Shown: positions 42,613-50,904 of the stretch, one piece after another
Layout of the letters: the number at the start of each line of letters is the position of its first letter
Numbering within the stretch: position 1 is the first letter of the stretch
From: Spyradomonas excrementavium
GTDB lineage: Bacteria > Cyanobacteriota > Vampirovibrionia > Gastranaerophilales > Gastranaerophilaceae
Direction of reading: 5' to 3'
DNA length: 61,191 nt
Assembly: GCA_018714005.1 (NCBI GenBank)
Contig: DVOA01000036.1
Coordinates: 1 to 61,191 of the forward strand
The notes under the pieces: model-generated
Databases searched by the model: none
The model's input: the letters and a program-made list of their open reading frames with translations, nothing else
What the model was told of the DNA's origin: nothing
Translations under genes and position numbers: made by a program

Positions 42613-43569
42613 TTATTTCCCCTGTGCTTTTTTCTTTTCAATCCTTGCACTCATACTGTTTGCAATCGGAGTTGCAACAACAGGAGAAATAAATCTGTAA
42701 ATCAAACCGAATACCATAATCGATTTTGCCACTTTCAATCCTGTCATCAGCTGTGAAAGCTTCTTTTCGCCGTTGGTTACGAGCTTAAGAGAATTATTAA
42801 ACGCATGTTTTGAGAAAATCTTTTGCATGAATTTGCTTTTGTTCATGTTTTTTATGAAGATTTCATTGGCTTTGAACTGTTTTTCTGCGTCTTTTTTGGG
42901 GATTTTGTTGATTTCTTCCAGAACATTCTTTATAACGCTATCTTCGGGCGACTTTTTAAGCTCTGCCTGAAGCTGCTTTTTGATTCCGGAATTGAATTCA
43001 AACGATTCAACAATATCTTTTTGCCAGCTGTATTTCTTATTTTCCTCAACATTGCTGATTTTTGCGAAAAGTTTTTCAATATCGGATTTTTGAAGCTTAT
43101 CTTTTTTCGCATGCATATCAATCATTATGTTTTGGACTGATTTATCTTCAATATTAGCAATGTTGAAAGTTTCTGTGAATTTTGAGAGTTTTTTGGTCAA
43201 ATAGTTGTCCAGAGTGTAGCCGCCAACCGTAGAAGCCGCTGCAACAATCCCCTGATTCATAATAAGAGGCATTTTCTGGTCTTTTTCAATGGTTTTTGAA
43301 CGCGCCGTGTCTGCCATATAAAAACCTGAAAGCACCATGCCCACAGTCGCAACAATATGCTGCTGATAATTTTTATCTTTGAGAAAATCTATCAGTTTTT
43401 GAACTGGTTTTGTTGAAGCGAGCCAGCCTTCGCCATGCGCAATCCCGTCAGTCATACGGCCGTAGGCCCTTGAAATAACATTCGGGTTCGGAGCACCTTT
43501 AAAAGACTGTTTTTCTTTTTTGAAAAGGTTCGGAGCGTTGTATGAAGCTGTATTCATTGTTATCATCAT
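42613..43569 (-). CDS. SFKG-motif membrane-associated protein A, 318 aa
   Basis: Function not recognised. Near the N-terminus is KKEKQSFKGAPNPN, followed by a region with hydrophobic helices (~residues 68-82 and 100-125; HIVATVGMVLSGFYMADTAR, IVAAASTVGGYTL), a charged helical middle and a C-terminal hydrophobic helix (SIMVFGLIYRFISPVVATPI) before a basic tail. Start ATG with GGAGTG upstream. Its start overlaps the stop of the neighbouring related gene (TAATG), so they are an operon. Same layout recurs in the 43569 and 50905 genes. Confidence 0.75.
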   Translation of the reverse strand: MMITMNTASYNAPNLFKKEKQSFKGAPNPNVISRAYGRMTDGIAHGEGWLASTKPVQKLIDFLKDKNYQQHIVATVGMVLSGFYMADTARSKTIEKDQKMPLIMNQGIVAAASTVGGYTLDNYLTKKLSKFTETFNIANIEDKSVQNIMIDMHAKKDKLQKSDIEKLFAKISNVEENKKYSWQKDIVESFEFNSGIKKQLQAELKKSPEDSVIKNVLEEINKIPKKDAEKQFKANEIFIKNMNKSKFMQKIFSKHAFNNSLKLVTNGEKKLSQLMTGLKVAKSIMVFGLIYRFISPVVATPIANSMSARIEKKKAQGK

Positions 43570-44513
43570 TATTTCATCACTCCTGTAAAATTCTGGAAAG
43601 TTTTTTTGGGGTTGCTGGTAAAATTAAGGTAATAATAGCTGTACATCGGGTCTTTCAGCGTTGAATCCTGTTTTTTGGCGGGTTTTGTACCCAGAATCGG
43701 GTTCAAAAGGTATTTATCAATGTAAGGAATCATACCGATAGTCACAGCAGAGCGCACCGCAGCCGTGAAAAGCTGAGGCCCGTAGGTACAAAGCATTGTA
43801 AAGGTCGCGAATCTCTTAGAAGCTTCCATTGAAACCTTTTTGTTTCCGACTTTCCGGAAGAAGTCCTGTGCTCTTTTGGCATATTTTTCAGGATTTTCCT
43901 TAATTTTCTTCAAGCCTTTTGCAACCGGCGTGAATAAAGCAACAGCAAAGCCATAGCCGATGATTCCGGAAGCTATGGAGTGAGAAGCCGCTTTTTTATT
44001 CTTTTCTCTGTTTTTGTCGTTGTTTTGAGCAAGTATCGCCGCAGGACGGAGCGCGCAGGTGATAACAAGAGCGTTCAAAGCCTCAAAAACAGCCTGATTT
44101 GTTGCAGCTTTGTTGACGAACCATTTTACAGCACTGTTTTGTGAAAATTTCCATGCTCTTGTTTCGGTAAGAGCCTTTGCAGCGCCCGCTGCAGAATTAG
44201 AAAGACCGCGGAAATTAATCTTCGCGGTCTTCTGGTTGCTATTATTCAACTTTTTGTTAGATTCATGGTACATGTATGCAGTTGTACCAGTGCTCTGAGA
44301 TTTAGAATACAAATCATCATTAATATTATACTGATTCTGAGGCATATACGATAAGCCGTCTTTGCTTTTCTGCGCCTCCCTGATTGAATTTGCCTCAATA
44401 CGGATGCCCTGTTTAACTACCTGCGGCCCCTTTGTTGAGTCTATATTCATCCGGTTATCTGCCTTACGCAGTTTCCCCGTGAATGAGTGATTTTGTATTT
44501 TATTTATTGTCAT
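43569..44513 (-). CDS. SFKG-motif membrane-associated protein B, 314 aa
   Basis: Function not recognised. Opens with IQNHSFTGKLRK and has a second motif KINFRGLSNS near residue 100. Hydrophobic helices around ALVITCALRPAAILAQNN, SIASGIIGYGFAVALF and FTMLCTYGPQLFTAAV, separated by lysine-rich loops (NDKNREKNKKAASHS). The pattern helix, charged loop with Lys, then Gly-rich helix parallels the partner protein and the 814-aa protein. Probably membrane-located. Starts with ATG after AAAGAAA. Confidence 0.72.
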   Translation of the reverse strand: MTINKIQNHSFTGKLRKADNRMNIDSTKGPQVVKQGIRIEANSIREAQKSKDGLSYMPQNQYNINDDLYSKSQSTGTTAYMYHESNKKLNNSNQKTAKINFRGLSNSAAGAAKALTETRAWKFSQNSAVKWFVNKAATNQAVFEALNALVITCALRPAAILAQNNDKNREKNKKAASHSIASGIIGYGFAVALFTPVAKGLKKIKENPEKYAKRAQDFFRKVGNKKVSMEASKRFATFTMLCTYGPQLFTAAVRSAVTIGMIPYIDKYLLNPILGTKPAKKQDSTLKDPMYSYYYLNFTSNPKKTFQNFTGVMK

Positions 44514-44668
44514 TTTCTTTTCTTTTAAGCTTGGGTGATTTATTCACACTTGGTTAAAGTCGAAAGATATTTTATATTGCTAGTTTAGCATGTAAAGTTT
44601 ACATTACAATACAATTAAAAAGTGGATTTTTTACAAAAATGGCGTTTTTATCAGTAAAAACAAGAAAA

Positions 44669-45706
44669 TTAAGGAGTTAACAAAACTTTAATTGCCTTAC
44701 CCGCCTCATGAAGCTCAATTGCCTCTTTTGCTTTTTCCAGGGGCATTTTGGCCGTAATAAGTTTTGTAACATCAACATCACCGTTAGCAATATACTCAAG
44801 CGCCTGCCTGAAATACTTCGGTGTATGGTGAAATACGCTCATAACCCTTATTTCGTCATAATGCAGCCTGCGCGTATCAATATTTACGGTAGTTCCGCTC
44901 TTACAGCCGCCAAAAAGGTGCACTGTTCCGCCTTTTCTGACCAGTTTGAACATTTCTTCCCAGATTTCCGGCAAACCAACGCATTCGACCGCAACATCCA
45001 GCCCTTTTCCCTCGTCAGTAAAGGAACGGAAGATTTTTTCGGGGTGCCGGTATTTTTTCAGGTCAATAACCTCATCGGCATGCCCGAATTCTCTTGCCAG
45101 TTCAAGTTTTAGGGGATTTCTGCCCGCTGCAATAACTCTGGCGCCTTTTAATTTTGCCAGCCTTACGAACATAAGCCCGATTGGCCCGATTCCAAAAACG
45201 CCCACGGTTTGACCGGGCTTTATTCCGGTTCTCTCAACGCCATGAACTACGTTTGCGAGGGGCTCTGTAAAAGCAGCTTTTTCAAAACTCAGTCCTGTAG
45301 GGATTTTTAGGAGATTTTTTTCGACGATTCTTTGCGGAATCGTGATGTATTCCGCATAAGCGCCGTTCAAAAGGTCGAGATTTTCACAAAGATTGTACTC
45401 CTGACGCCGGCAGAAGAAGCATTTTCCGCATGGAGCCGAATTCGCTGCAACTACGCGGTCACCCGGCTCAAAACCAATGACCTTTTTGCCCACTTTTTCA
45501 ACAACTCCGGCAAGCTCATGCCCGAAACCCGACGGAACTTTCTTAATAAGCACGGGATGGCCGCGCCTGTAGGTTTTTACGTCGGTTCCGCAGGTTAATG
45601 CGGCTTTGATTTTTACCAGCACCTCGTTATCATCGGGTTCTTTGACCTCAACATCCTCGTAGCGGATGTCCTGAGGCGCATAGTATCTTATTGCTTTCAT
45701 TTTCAT
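44669..45706 (-). CDS. zinc-dependent medium-chain dehydrogenase (1)
   Basis: 345 aa MDR enzyme. Catalytic zinc ligands: Cys in ALTCGTDVKTY and GHE in GFGHELAGVV. Structural zinc lobe CGKCFFCRRQEYNLC. Rossmann motif GVFGIGPIGLM (~residue 173). Resembles sorbitol/threonine dehydrogenases acting on polyols or amino alcohols. It is coupled to the second dehydrogenase by an ATGA overlap. Substrate uncertain. Confidence 0.88.
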   Translation of the reverse strand: MKMKAIRYYAPQDIRYEDVEVKEPDDNEVLVKIKAALTCGTDVKTYRRGHPVLIKKVPSGFGHELAGVVEKVGKKVIGFEPGDRVVAANSAPCGKCFFCRRQEYNLCENLDLLNGAYAEYITIPQRIVEKNLLKIPTGLSFEKAAFTEPLANVVHGVERTGIKPGQTVGVFGIGPIGLMFVRLAKLKGARVIAAGRNPLKLELAREFGHADEVIDLKKYRHPEKIFRSFTDEGKGLDVAVECVGLPEIWEEMFKLVRKGGTVHLFGGCKSGTTVNIDTRRLHYDEIRVMSVFHHTPKYFRQALEYIANGDVDVTKLITAKMPLEKAKEAIELHEAGKAIKVLLTP

Positions 45707-46710
45707 ATTTTTATATAAGCCTTTAATGTTTTGTTTGCGATTGTGTCCTCAATTGCGCCGGCAATATCGTCCAGCGGGTATTGAGTGGAAAGATATTTTA
45801 CGCAGACTTTTTTCTTTCTCAAAAGTTCGTAAGCTTCTTTTAAATCCTGCGGTGAGGGCGAATAGCTGCCCATGATTTTCAGTTCTCTGTAGTAAATATC
45901 GTTGTTTTTGTAGCCGTCTTCGGTCGGAATTGAAGAAAATACAAGGATTGTGCCGCCGTCACGAACCGCATTCAGGGCAAATTCAAGTGTTTTGTCCGAA
46001 CCTGACGTCATAAACACAATATCCGCGCCGTAATCCTCTGTCATTTCCTTAATTTTTGCTGCGGTGGCTTCATTGCTTTCAAATTTCAGCGAGCAGTCAA
46101 AATTCAGGTTTTCTGCAATCGAAACCCTTTCGTCAATCAAATCACAGCCGATAACATCACCTTTAAAAGCCTTTACCGCCTGTCCCATAAGCATTCCAAT
46201 CGAACCGAGCCCGATAACAAGAGAAGTTGTACCCTCTTTCACTCCGGCTCTTTTAACAGCCCTAACGCAGCAGCCGAGCGGCTCCATAAAGGAAATTTCC
46301 ATATCGTCGAGGTTTTTGGGAACTTTAAAAACGGTATTTTTCAGGTGTTTGTCCGAAACAAAGATATATTCCGCAAATCCGCCGGGGTGAATGTTGGATT
46401 CTTTGAATTGATGGCACATTGAGTAGTTTTCATTTTTGCAAAAACGGCATTTCATGCAGGGAATATGGTGCCCGAGCACAACTTTGTCGCCCTTTTTGAA
46501 TTTTGGGAAAAGCCCGTTTTTAATCTGCACAATTTCCCCGACAACTTCATGCCCGAGGACTCTGGGTTCGGGATGGTTTTTAAATTTAACAATATCAGAG
46601 CCGCAAAGCCCGCATCCAAGCACTTTAACGATTGCGCCTTTGCCCTCCATAACGGGGATTTCTACTTCTTTGACGGTTATTTGCTGATTTTCCGCTACTG
46701 CTGCTTTCAA
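45703..46710 (-). CDS. zinc-dependent medium-chain dehydrogenase (2)
   Basis: 335 aa, paralogue of its downstream neighbour. GCGLCGSDIVKF and GHEVVGEI supply catalytic zinc ligands; structural zinc CMKCRFCKNENYSMC; coenzyme motif VIGLGSIGMLMGQ. Start is TTG with AAAGG about 9 bases upstream. The tandem pair may oxidise and reduce consecutive hydroxyls of a sugar alcohol (double-oxidation epimerisation), which is inference. Divergent from the Fe-S protein gene. Confidence 0.86.
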   Translation of the reverse strand: MKAAVAENQQITVKEVEIPVMEGKGAIVKVLGCGLCGSDIVKFKNHPEPRVLGHEVVGEIVQIKNGLFPKFKKGDKVVLGHHIPCMKCRFCKNENYSMCHQFKESNIHPGGFAEYIFVSDKHLKNTVFKVPKNLDDMEISFMEPLGCCVRAVKRAGVKEGTTSLVIGLGSIGMLMGQAVKAFKGDVIGCDLIDERVSIAENLNFDCSLKFESNEATAAKIKEMTEDYGADIVFMTSGSDKTLEFALNAVRDGGTILVFSSIPTEDGYKNNDIYYRELKIMGSYSPSPQDLKEAYELLRKKKVCVKYLSTQYPLDDIAGAIEDTIANKTLKAYIKI

Positions 46711-46737
46711 AATCTTTGCCTTTCTTTAAATTTGGTG

Positions 46738-46785
46738 TCCTCGCTGACATTGCGATTCTGAAACAAGTTCAGGATGACCGATATT
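46738..46785. repeat. dispersed repeat family A, half copy
   Basis: GCGATTCTGAAACAAGTTCA then GGATGACCG, one half of the family A unit, between divergent genes. Confidence 0.65.
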
Positions 46786-46800
46786 TTTCCTTTTTTCAAC

Positions 46801-46830
46801 TTGCATTTATTCTATCACTAAATTTATATT
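46801..46830 (+). promoter_or_regulatory. promoter of Fe-S protein gene, possibly leaderless
   Basis: TTGCAT (46801-46806), 18-base spacer, TATATT (46825-46830). A start site about seven bases on falls near 46837, three bases before the ATG at 46840, which has no ribosome-binding site. Confidence 0.5.
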
Positions 46831-46839
46831 GTGAATATA

Positions 46840-48036
46840 ATGTTAGGTATGAAAAAACTGTCGGATTATGAAGAAGAGATTTACAAATGCTCCAGATGCG
46901 GGCTGTGTCAGTCTGTTTGCCCTGTTTACAGGGCTGCGCTGAACGAATGCTGCGTTTCTAAAGCAAAATTCACCATGCTAAACGGCGTAATAAAGGGCGA
47001 TTTGAAGCTAAATAAGCGGATAAAAGACTACATGGATTTGTGCACGGGCTGCAACGCATGCAAGGATTTTTGCCCGAGCAATATTGACGCAAGAGAAATT
47101 TTCACCGCGGTAAAAGCCCAGTATTACGCAGAAAACGGGGAAAATTTTGCTGAAAAAATCCTTGATTCGTATTTTTTGTTCAAAACAATGCTGGTTTGCG
47201 CAAAAATCGCGTTCAGCTTATACCGTTTTTTCAGCCTTTCAAAAATTGCTTCGTTTTTTGCCGGAATTTTGCCCAAAAGGCTTGTTTTGCTTGATTCTTT
47301 AATAAGCGAAAAGGAGATAAAAGCACAAAAAACCCCGCAAAAAAGCCAAAAAGCCGTTTATTTTGCCGGATGTTTTAACAATTACCTGAATCCGTCAACA
47401 AAAAACGCTTTGAAAAACATATTTGCAAAAACCGGCGTTGAGATTATTGAAAAAGGCTTTGAATGCTGCGGGATAAGCTATTTGAGCGCCGGGAAATTCA
47501 AACAATATGAAAAACTGGCAAAAAAGAACCTTGAAAAATTGCCTGAGGACTATGATTTTGTACTGACCGACTGCGCGTCCTGCAATTTTGCGCTCAAGGA
47601 GTATGCAAAATATTTTCCCTGCGAAAAGTCCGAAAAACTCGCGCAAAAAACCGTAAATGTCCTTGAATTTTTAAAGGATAAAAAAATAGTTTCAAAAAAA
47701 CCTTTAAAAATAACCGCACACAAGCCCTGCCATGAGGATTTTGACTTTATTTCAATCATAAAAAGCATTGAAAACGCCGAATACGAAGAAGCAGAGGATT
47801 TTGACAAATGCTGCGGGTTTTCAGGGAAATTTGCATTAAAAAACCTTGAAATTTCTAGAAAAATAGCAAAATCCAAAGCAGAAAAATTCATAAACACAAA
47901 CGCAGACCTAATCATCACAACCTGCCCCGCATGCGAGCTCGGAATAAGGCAGGGGCTGATTGAAATCGACAAAAAAACCCGGATTCCGGTGATGAATCTT
48001 GTCGAATTCATTTCAGAATTTTGTGATATTTACTAG
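46840..48036 (+). CDS. GlcF/LldE-like Fe-S oxidoreductase subunit
   Basis: About 398 aa. Two 4Fe-4S motifs (CSRCGLCQSVCP near residue 10 and CTGCNACKDFCP near 67), a hydrophobic patch, and two CCG cysteine-rich domains (VYFAGCFNNYLN..FECCG and HKPCHED..DKCCGFSG..CPACE). This is the layout of the glycolate/lactate oxidase iron-sulfur subunit and HdrD-type proteins, which pass electrons from a flavoprotein dehydrogenase. No flavoprotein partner (GlcD/LldF) is adjacent. The ATG at 46840 follows a good promoter; ATG 46849 is an alternative. Confidence 0.85.
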   Translation: MLGMKKLSDYEEEIYKCSRCGLCQSVCPVYRAALNECCVSKAKFTMLNGVIKGDLKLNKRIKDYMDLCTGCNACKDFCPSNIDAREIFTAVKAQYYAENGENFAEKILDSYFLFKTMLVCAKIAFSLYRFFSLSKIASFFAGILPKRLVLLDSLISEKEIKAQKTPQKSQKAVYFAGCFNNYLNPSTKNALKNIFAKTGVEIIEKGFECCGISYLSAGKFKQYEKLAKKNLEKLPEDYDFVLTDCASCNFALKEYAKYFPCEKSEKLAQKTVNVLEFLKDKKIVSKKPLKITAHKPCHEDFDFISIIKSIENAEYEEAEDFDKCCGFSGKFALKNLEISRKIAKSKAEKFINTNADLIITTCPACELGIRQGLIEIDKKTRIPVMNLVEFISEFCDIY

Positions 48037-48518
48037 AGGTATTTCTGGAGCAGTAATTTTTTCAATGCGCGTGCATGGATAGCTTCCGGCTCGATTTTCA
48101 GGAGCTTTTCGAGGTAGTCGAGCGCGGTTTCGTAATTTCCGAGCTTTTTGTGCGCCGCGGCTATTGCGTAAAGGGCATCAATGAACTTTTCATCCTGCTC
48201 AATGGCTTTTTCCAAATCCTCAACCGCTTTTTTCACGTCAGGGTCGGGGATATCTTTTCTTGTCAGCAAAATTCTCGCCCTGTTGTAATAGGCGTCCGTC
48301 ATTTTTTCGTTCAATTGGAGGGCTTTTGTATAATCAAGCATTGCGTCATCAAAATTCTCAAGCGCCTGATGGGCGACAGCTCTGTAGAAATAGGGGATTT
48401 CCCAGTCGTTTTTGAGTTCTATGGATTTATTGATTTTTTCAATCCCCGCCTCAAAATTTCCGTCCCTAATATCGTGGATTCCGTTGTCCAGATAGTATTT
48501 ATAATCGTTTTCTTCCAT
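48033..48518 (-). CDS. TPR protein, 161 aa
   Basis: From ATG 48518 (MEENDYKYYLDN, AAGGAC upstream) it comprises about four TPR units (GIHDIRDGNFEAGIEKINKS, FYRAVAHQALENFDDAMLDY, AAAHKKLGNYETALDYLEKL). No signal peptide. Convergent with and overlapping the Fe-S protein gene by 4 bp. Scaffold function inferred from family only. Confidence 0.85.
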   Translation of the reverse strand: MEENDYKYYLDNGIHDIRDGNFEAGIEKINKSIELKNDWEIPYFYRAVAHQALENFDDAMLDYTKALQLNEKMTDAYYNRARILLTRKDIPDPDVKKAVEDLEKAIEQDEKFIDALYAIAAAHKKLGNYETALDYLEKLLKIEPEAIHARALKKLLLQKYL

Positions 48519-48607
48519 TTTGTTGTCCTTTTTTTCAAATTCTGACACAAAAATGAGGGATTTGTCATCTTTTAGGTAGATAATTGGTTAGATTATAAGT
48601 TTTGGGC

Positions 48608-48694
48608 GGGTTAGGGGATTACATTTTTCCGTTCCGAAAAACCCGCCCTTGCGGGTAGGGTTTTAAGTCACTACAAAATGTAATCCCCTAACCC
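48608..48694. repeat. long hairpin, conserved-core family 1, copy 3 (short core)
   Basis: Perfect 20-bp arms (48608-48627, 48675-48694) around a 47-base core that starts TCCGTTCCGA and ends AGTCACTAC like the other two family members, but with a shortened middle containing its own hairpin ACCCGC/GCGGGT. Confidence 0.85.
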
Positions 48695-48708
48695 TTTGTT
48701 GTTTCAAC

Positions 48709-48965
48709 GACTGCTCCCTCCCCGAGTTGGACTCTGCCGAGCAAACGATTAAGTATCGTTTGCGAGAGGGGCTGGGGTGGGGAGCGGTTTTAAGGTTGTT
48801 GAATCGTAGGGTGGGAAAAGTGAAACGGTTCCCACCGCAAGATTGTGCAAAAATGGGGATTTTGAGGTTTTCAAGATGATTTGGAACCGTTCCCCATCCG
48901 CATTCGTACGCAATACTTACGTATTTCTACGACTGCTCCTTCCCCGAGCCGGGGAAGGGGGGGGG
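48709..48965. repeat. dispersed repeat family B, copy 2
   Basis: Contains CTCCCTCCCCGAGTTGG, GTAGGGTGGGAAAAGTGAAA, CGGTTCCCACCGCAAGATTG and GTTCCCCATCCGCATTCGT. Together with the hairpin it fills the 450-bp gap; no gene seen. Confidence 0.8.
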
Positions 48966-49011
48966 AAACCCTGTTTTTTACGCCGGATTATTTCCATGCT
49001 AAAATCAAAAT

Positions 49012-49260
49012 ATGAGATTAGACAAATTCCTGAAAGTTTCCAGACTCATAAAACGCCGCACGGTTGCAAACGATGTTTCCGACCAGGGGCGCGTATATGT
49101 GAACGGACAAATCGCAAAACCCTCAAAACAGCTCAAAATCGGCGATATTATTAAAATAGAGCACTACAATAAAACCGTAGAAGTAAAAGTTCTTGAAATT
49201 CCGGAACGGAATATCGCCGCACAGGAAGCCCAAAACCTTTACGAACCCCTGAAAAGCTAG
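49012..49260 (+). CDS. rqcP: RqcP, S4-domain ribosome quality-control factor
   Basis: 82 aa S4 protein, full family length. MRLDKFLKVSRLIKRRTVAN and GRVYVNGQIAKPSKQLKIGD match the YabO/RqcP family closely, with the acidic/polar tail EAQNLYEPLK. RqcP binds 50S subunits bearing peptidyl-tRNA and helps RqcH add alanine tails to stalled chains. Fits with MutS2 (RqcU) elsewhere in the window. Convergent overlap with the chromate transporter gene by 4 bp. Confidence 0.93.
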   Translation: MRLDKFLKVSRLIKRRTVANDVSDQGRVYVNGQIAKPSKQLKIGDIIKIEHYNKTVEVKVLEIPERNIAAQEAQNLYEPLKS

Positions 49261-49811
49261 AAAATAAAAAGTCCAGCGATTCCGGCAATGAAAATTGCTA
49301 AAATCATGTTTAAATTGTACTTTTGCACGCAAAACAGCAAAACCGCAAACACAAAAACCGAAAGCAGGTTGAGATTAGCCAAAGACGGGGTTAAATCTCT
49401 GAAAAACGCCATTATAACGACCATTACGCAGGCCGAAGCAATCAATCCGCAGGTCGCAGAGCGCAGCCCTTTCAAAATTTCCGCGGCAATCCGGGATTCT
49501 TTGAATTTATTGAAACATTTGTAAATCAGAAGCGAAATCACTATCCCCGAAAGCACTCCGCCGGTAGTTGCAGCGATTGAACCGCCGATTCCGCCGATTT
49601 TTTTGCCGACAAAGGTCGCAAGGTTTATTGCCAGAGGCCCGGGCGTCATCTGGGAGATGGTTATCATATTAGTAAATTCGCCAAGGGTCAACCAGCCGTG
49701 ATTTTCGATGATTATCTGCCTGATTAGCGGGATTGTCGCATAACCGCCGCCAATACTGAACAATCCCACCTGCAAAAAGCTTAAAAACAGAGAAAAAACC
49801 GTACTAATCAT
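49257..49811 (-). CDS. chromate transporter (CHR) half, C-terminal partner
   Basis: 184 aa with the CHR domain: FSIGGGYATIPLIRQ near residue 18 and TISQMTPGPLAINLATFVG near 50, followed by several helices. Short-chain CHR proteins act as heterodimers; its partner is encoded just upstream with an 8-bp overlap. Transport of chromate or another oxyanion is the family assignment only. Confidence 0.9.
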   Translation of the reverse strand: MISTVFSLFLSFLQVGLFSIGGGYATIPLIRQIIIENHGWLTLGEFTNMITISQMTPGPLAINLATFVGKKIGGIGGSIAATTGGVLSGIVISLLIYKCFNKFKESRIAAEILKGLRSATCGLIASACVMVVIMAFFRDLTPSLANLNLLSVFVFAVLLFCVQKYNLNMILAIFIAGIAGLFIF

Positions 49812-50367
49812 CTTTTTTCTCCTTATTTTTTGTCCATAAAAGCCTTATCGGGGCGATTAGCGCCGAAATTACCAGCACCAGCGCAACATTAACTCTGAAA
49901 ACCTCGGCAGCAAGAAAAGAAAAAACAATCAAAGACGCCAGAAGCGCGCATTTTTCTTTTAAAACTATTTTTATCAAATCAAACATAAAACTAATCATCA
50001 CAGCCGCAACCCCCACAGCCATGCCCGCAAGGATTTTGTTTACAATTACGCTGTGCAAAACAGCCGTGTAAAAATAAGCAACTATTGAAATTGCAATAAA
50101 AGGAGGCAGAATTGTGCCCAGACAGCACAGCAAAGCGCCCGTTTTTCCGCCGAGTTTATAGCCAATCAATGCGGAAGAATTCACAGCAATCGCGCCGGGT
50201 GCGGATTGTGCCATTGCATAGATGTCCAGAAGCTCGCATTCGCTTAAAAAGCGGCGTTTTTCAACGAGTTCTTTTCTAATCAACGGAATAATCACATATC
50301 CGCCGCCAAAGCAGAATGCGCTTATGAGAAAAAACGTTTTGAACAGGAAAAGTTTCGGTACTTTCAA
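49804..50367 (-). CDS. chromate transporter (CHR) half, N-terminal partner
   Basis: About 187 aa from a TTG at 50367 (GGGGGAA upstream); the in-frame GTG/ATG-free extension to 50439 has no support. CHR motifs CFGGGYVIIPLIRKEL and YAMAQSAPGAIAVNSSALIG. Paired with the downstream half-size CHR gene; both are needed for a working carrier in studied split systems. Confidence 0.85.
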   Translation of the reverse strand: MKVPKLFLFKTFFLISAFCFGGGYVIIPLIRKELVEKRRFLSECELLDIYAMAQSAPGAIAVNSSALIGYKLGGKTGALLCCLGTILPPFIAISIVAYFYTAVLHSVIVNKILAGMAVGVAAVMISFMFDLIKIVLKEKCALLASLIVFSFLAAEVFRVNVALVLVISALIAPIRLLWTKNKEKKDD

Positions 50368-50449
50368 AATTCCCCCGCGTTTGTGTGGTTGTTTATTTAT
50401 TATATACAAAAAATTTTGGGGGATATTGATATTTGGCAAAAAGTGCTGC

Positions 50450-50755
50450 GGCTCAGATTTTCAAGGTGGTTTAGAATCGTTCCCCATCCGCATTCGTGCG
50501 CAATACCGGCGTATTACAACGACTACTCCCTCCCCAACTCGGGGAGGGTTGGGGTGGGGAGCGGTTTTTGGGGTTGTTTAATTAGTAGTGTGGGAAAAGT
50601 GAAACGGTTCCCACCGCAAGATTGTGCAAAAAATGGGAATTTGAGGGTTTCAAGGTGGTTTGGGGCCGTTCCCCATCCGCATTCGTGCGCAATACCGGCG
50701 TATTGCTGCGACTGCTCCCTCCCCGAGTTGGGGAGAGGGGAGGGATTTTAAGGTT
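50450..50755. repeat. dispersed repeat family B, two tandem copies
   Basis: CGTTCCCCATCCGCATTCGT and GTGGGAAAAGTGAAACGG each occur in tandem (about 50478/50669 and 50591), with CTCCCTCCCC and AACTCGGGGAGGG between. The whole interval 50440-50820 is repeat DNA with no gene. Confidence 0.8.
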
Positions 50756-50904
50756 GTTTGATTAATAACAACAAAAATCGTTACGTAAACTTTTGTTGAG
50801 CGAAAAGCCCCGCCCCTAGCAACTTATTTTTTTACAGGCTTTAATATAATGCGGAGGATTTCTCCAAAAAGAGCCGGCCGCGCCTTAAAAACTCGGAAAA
50901 TGCT

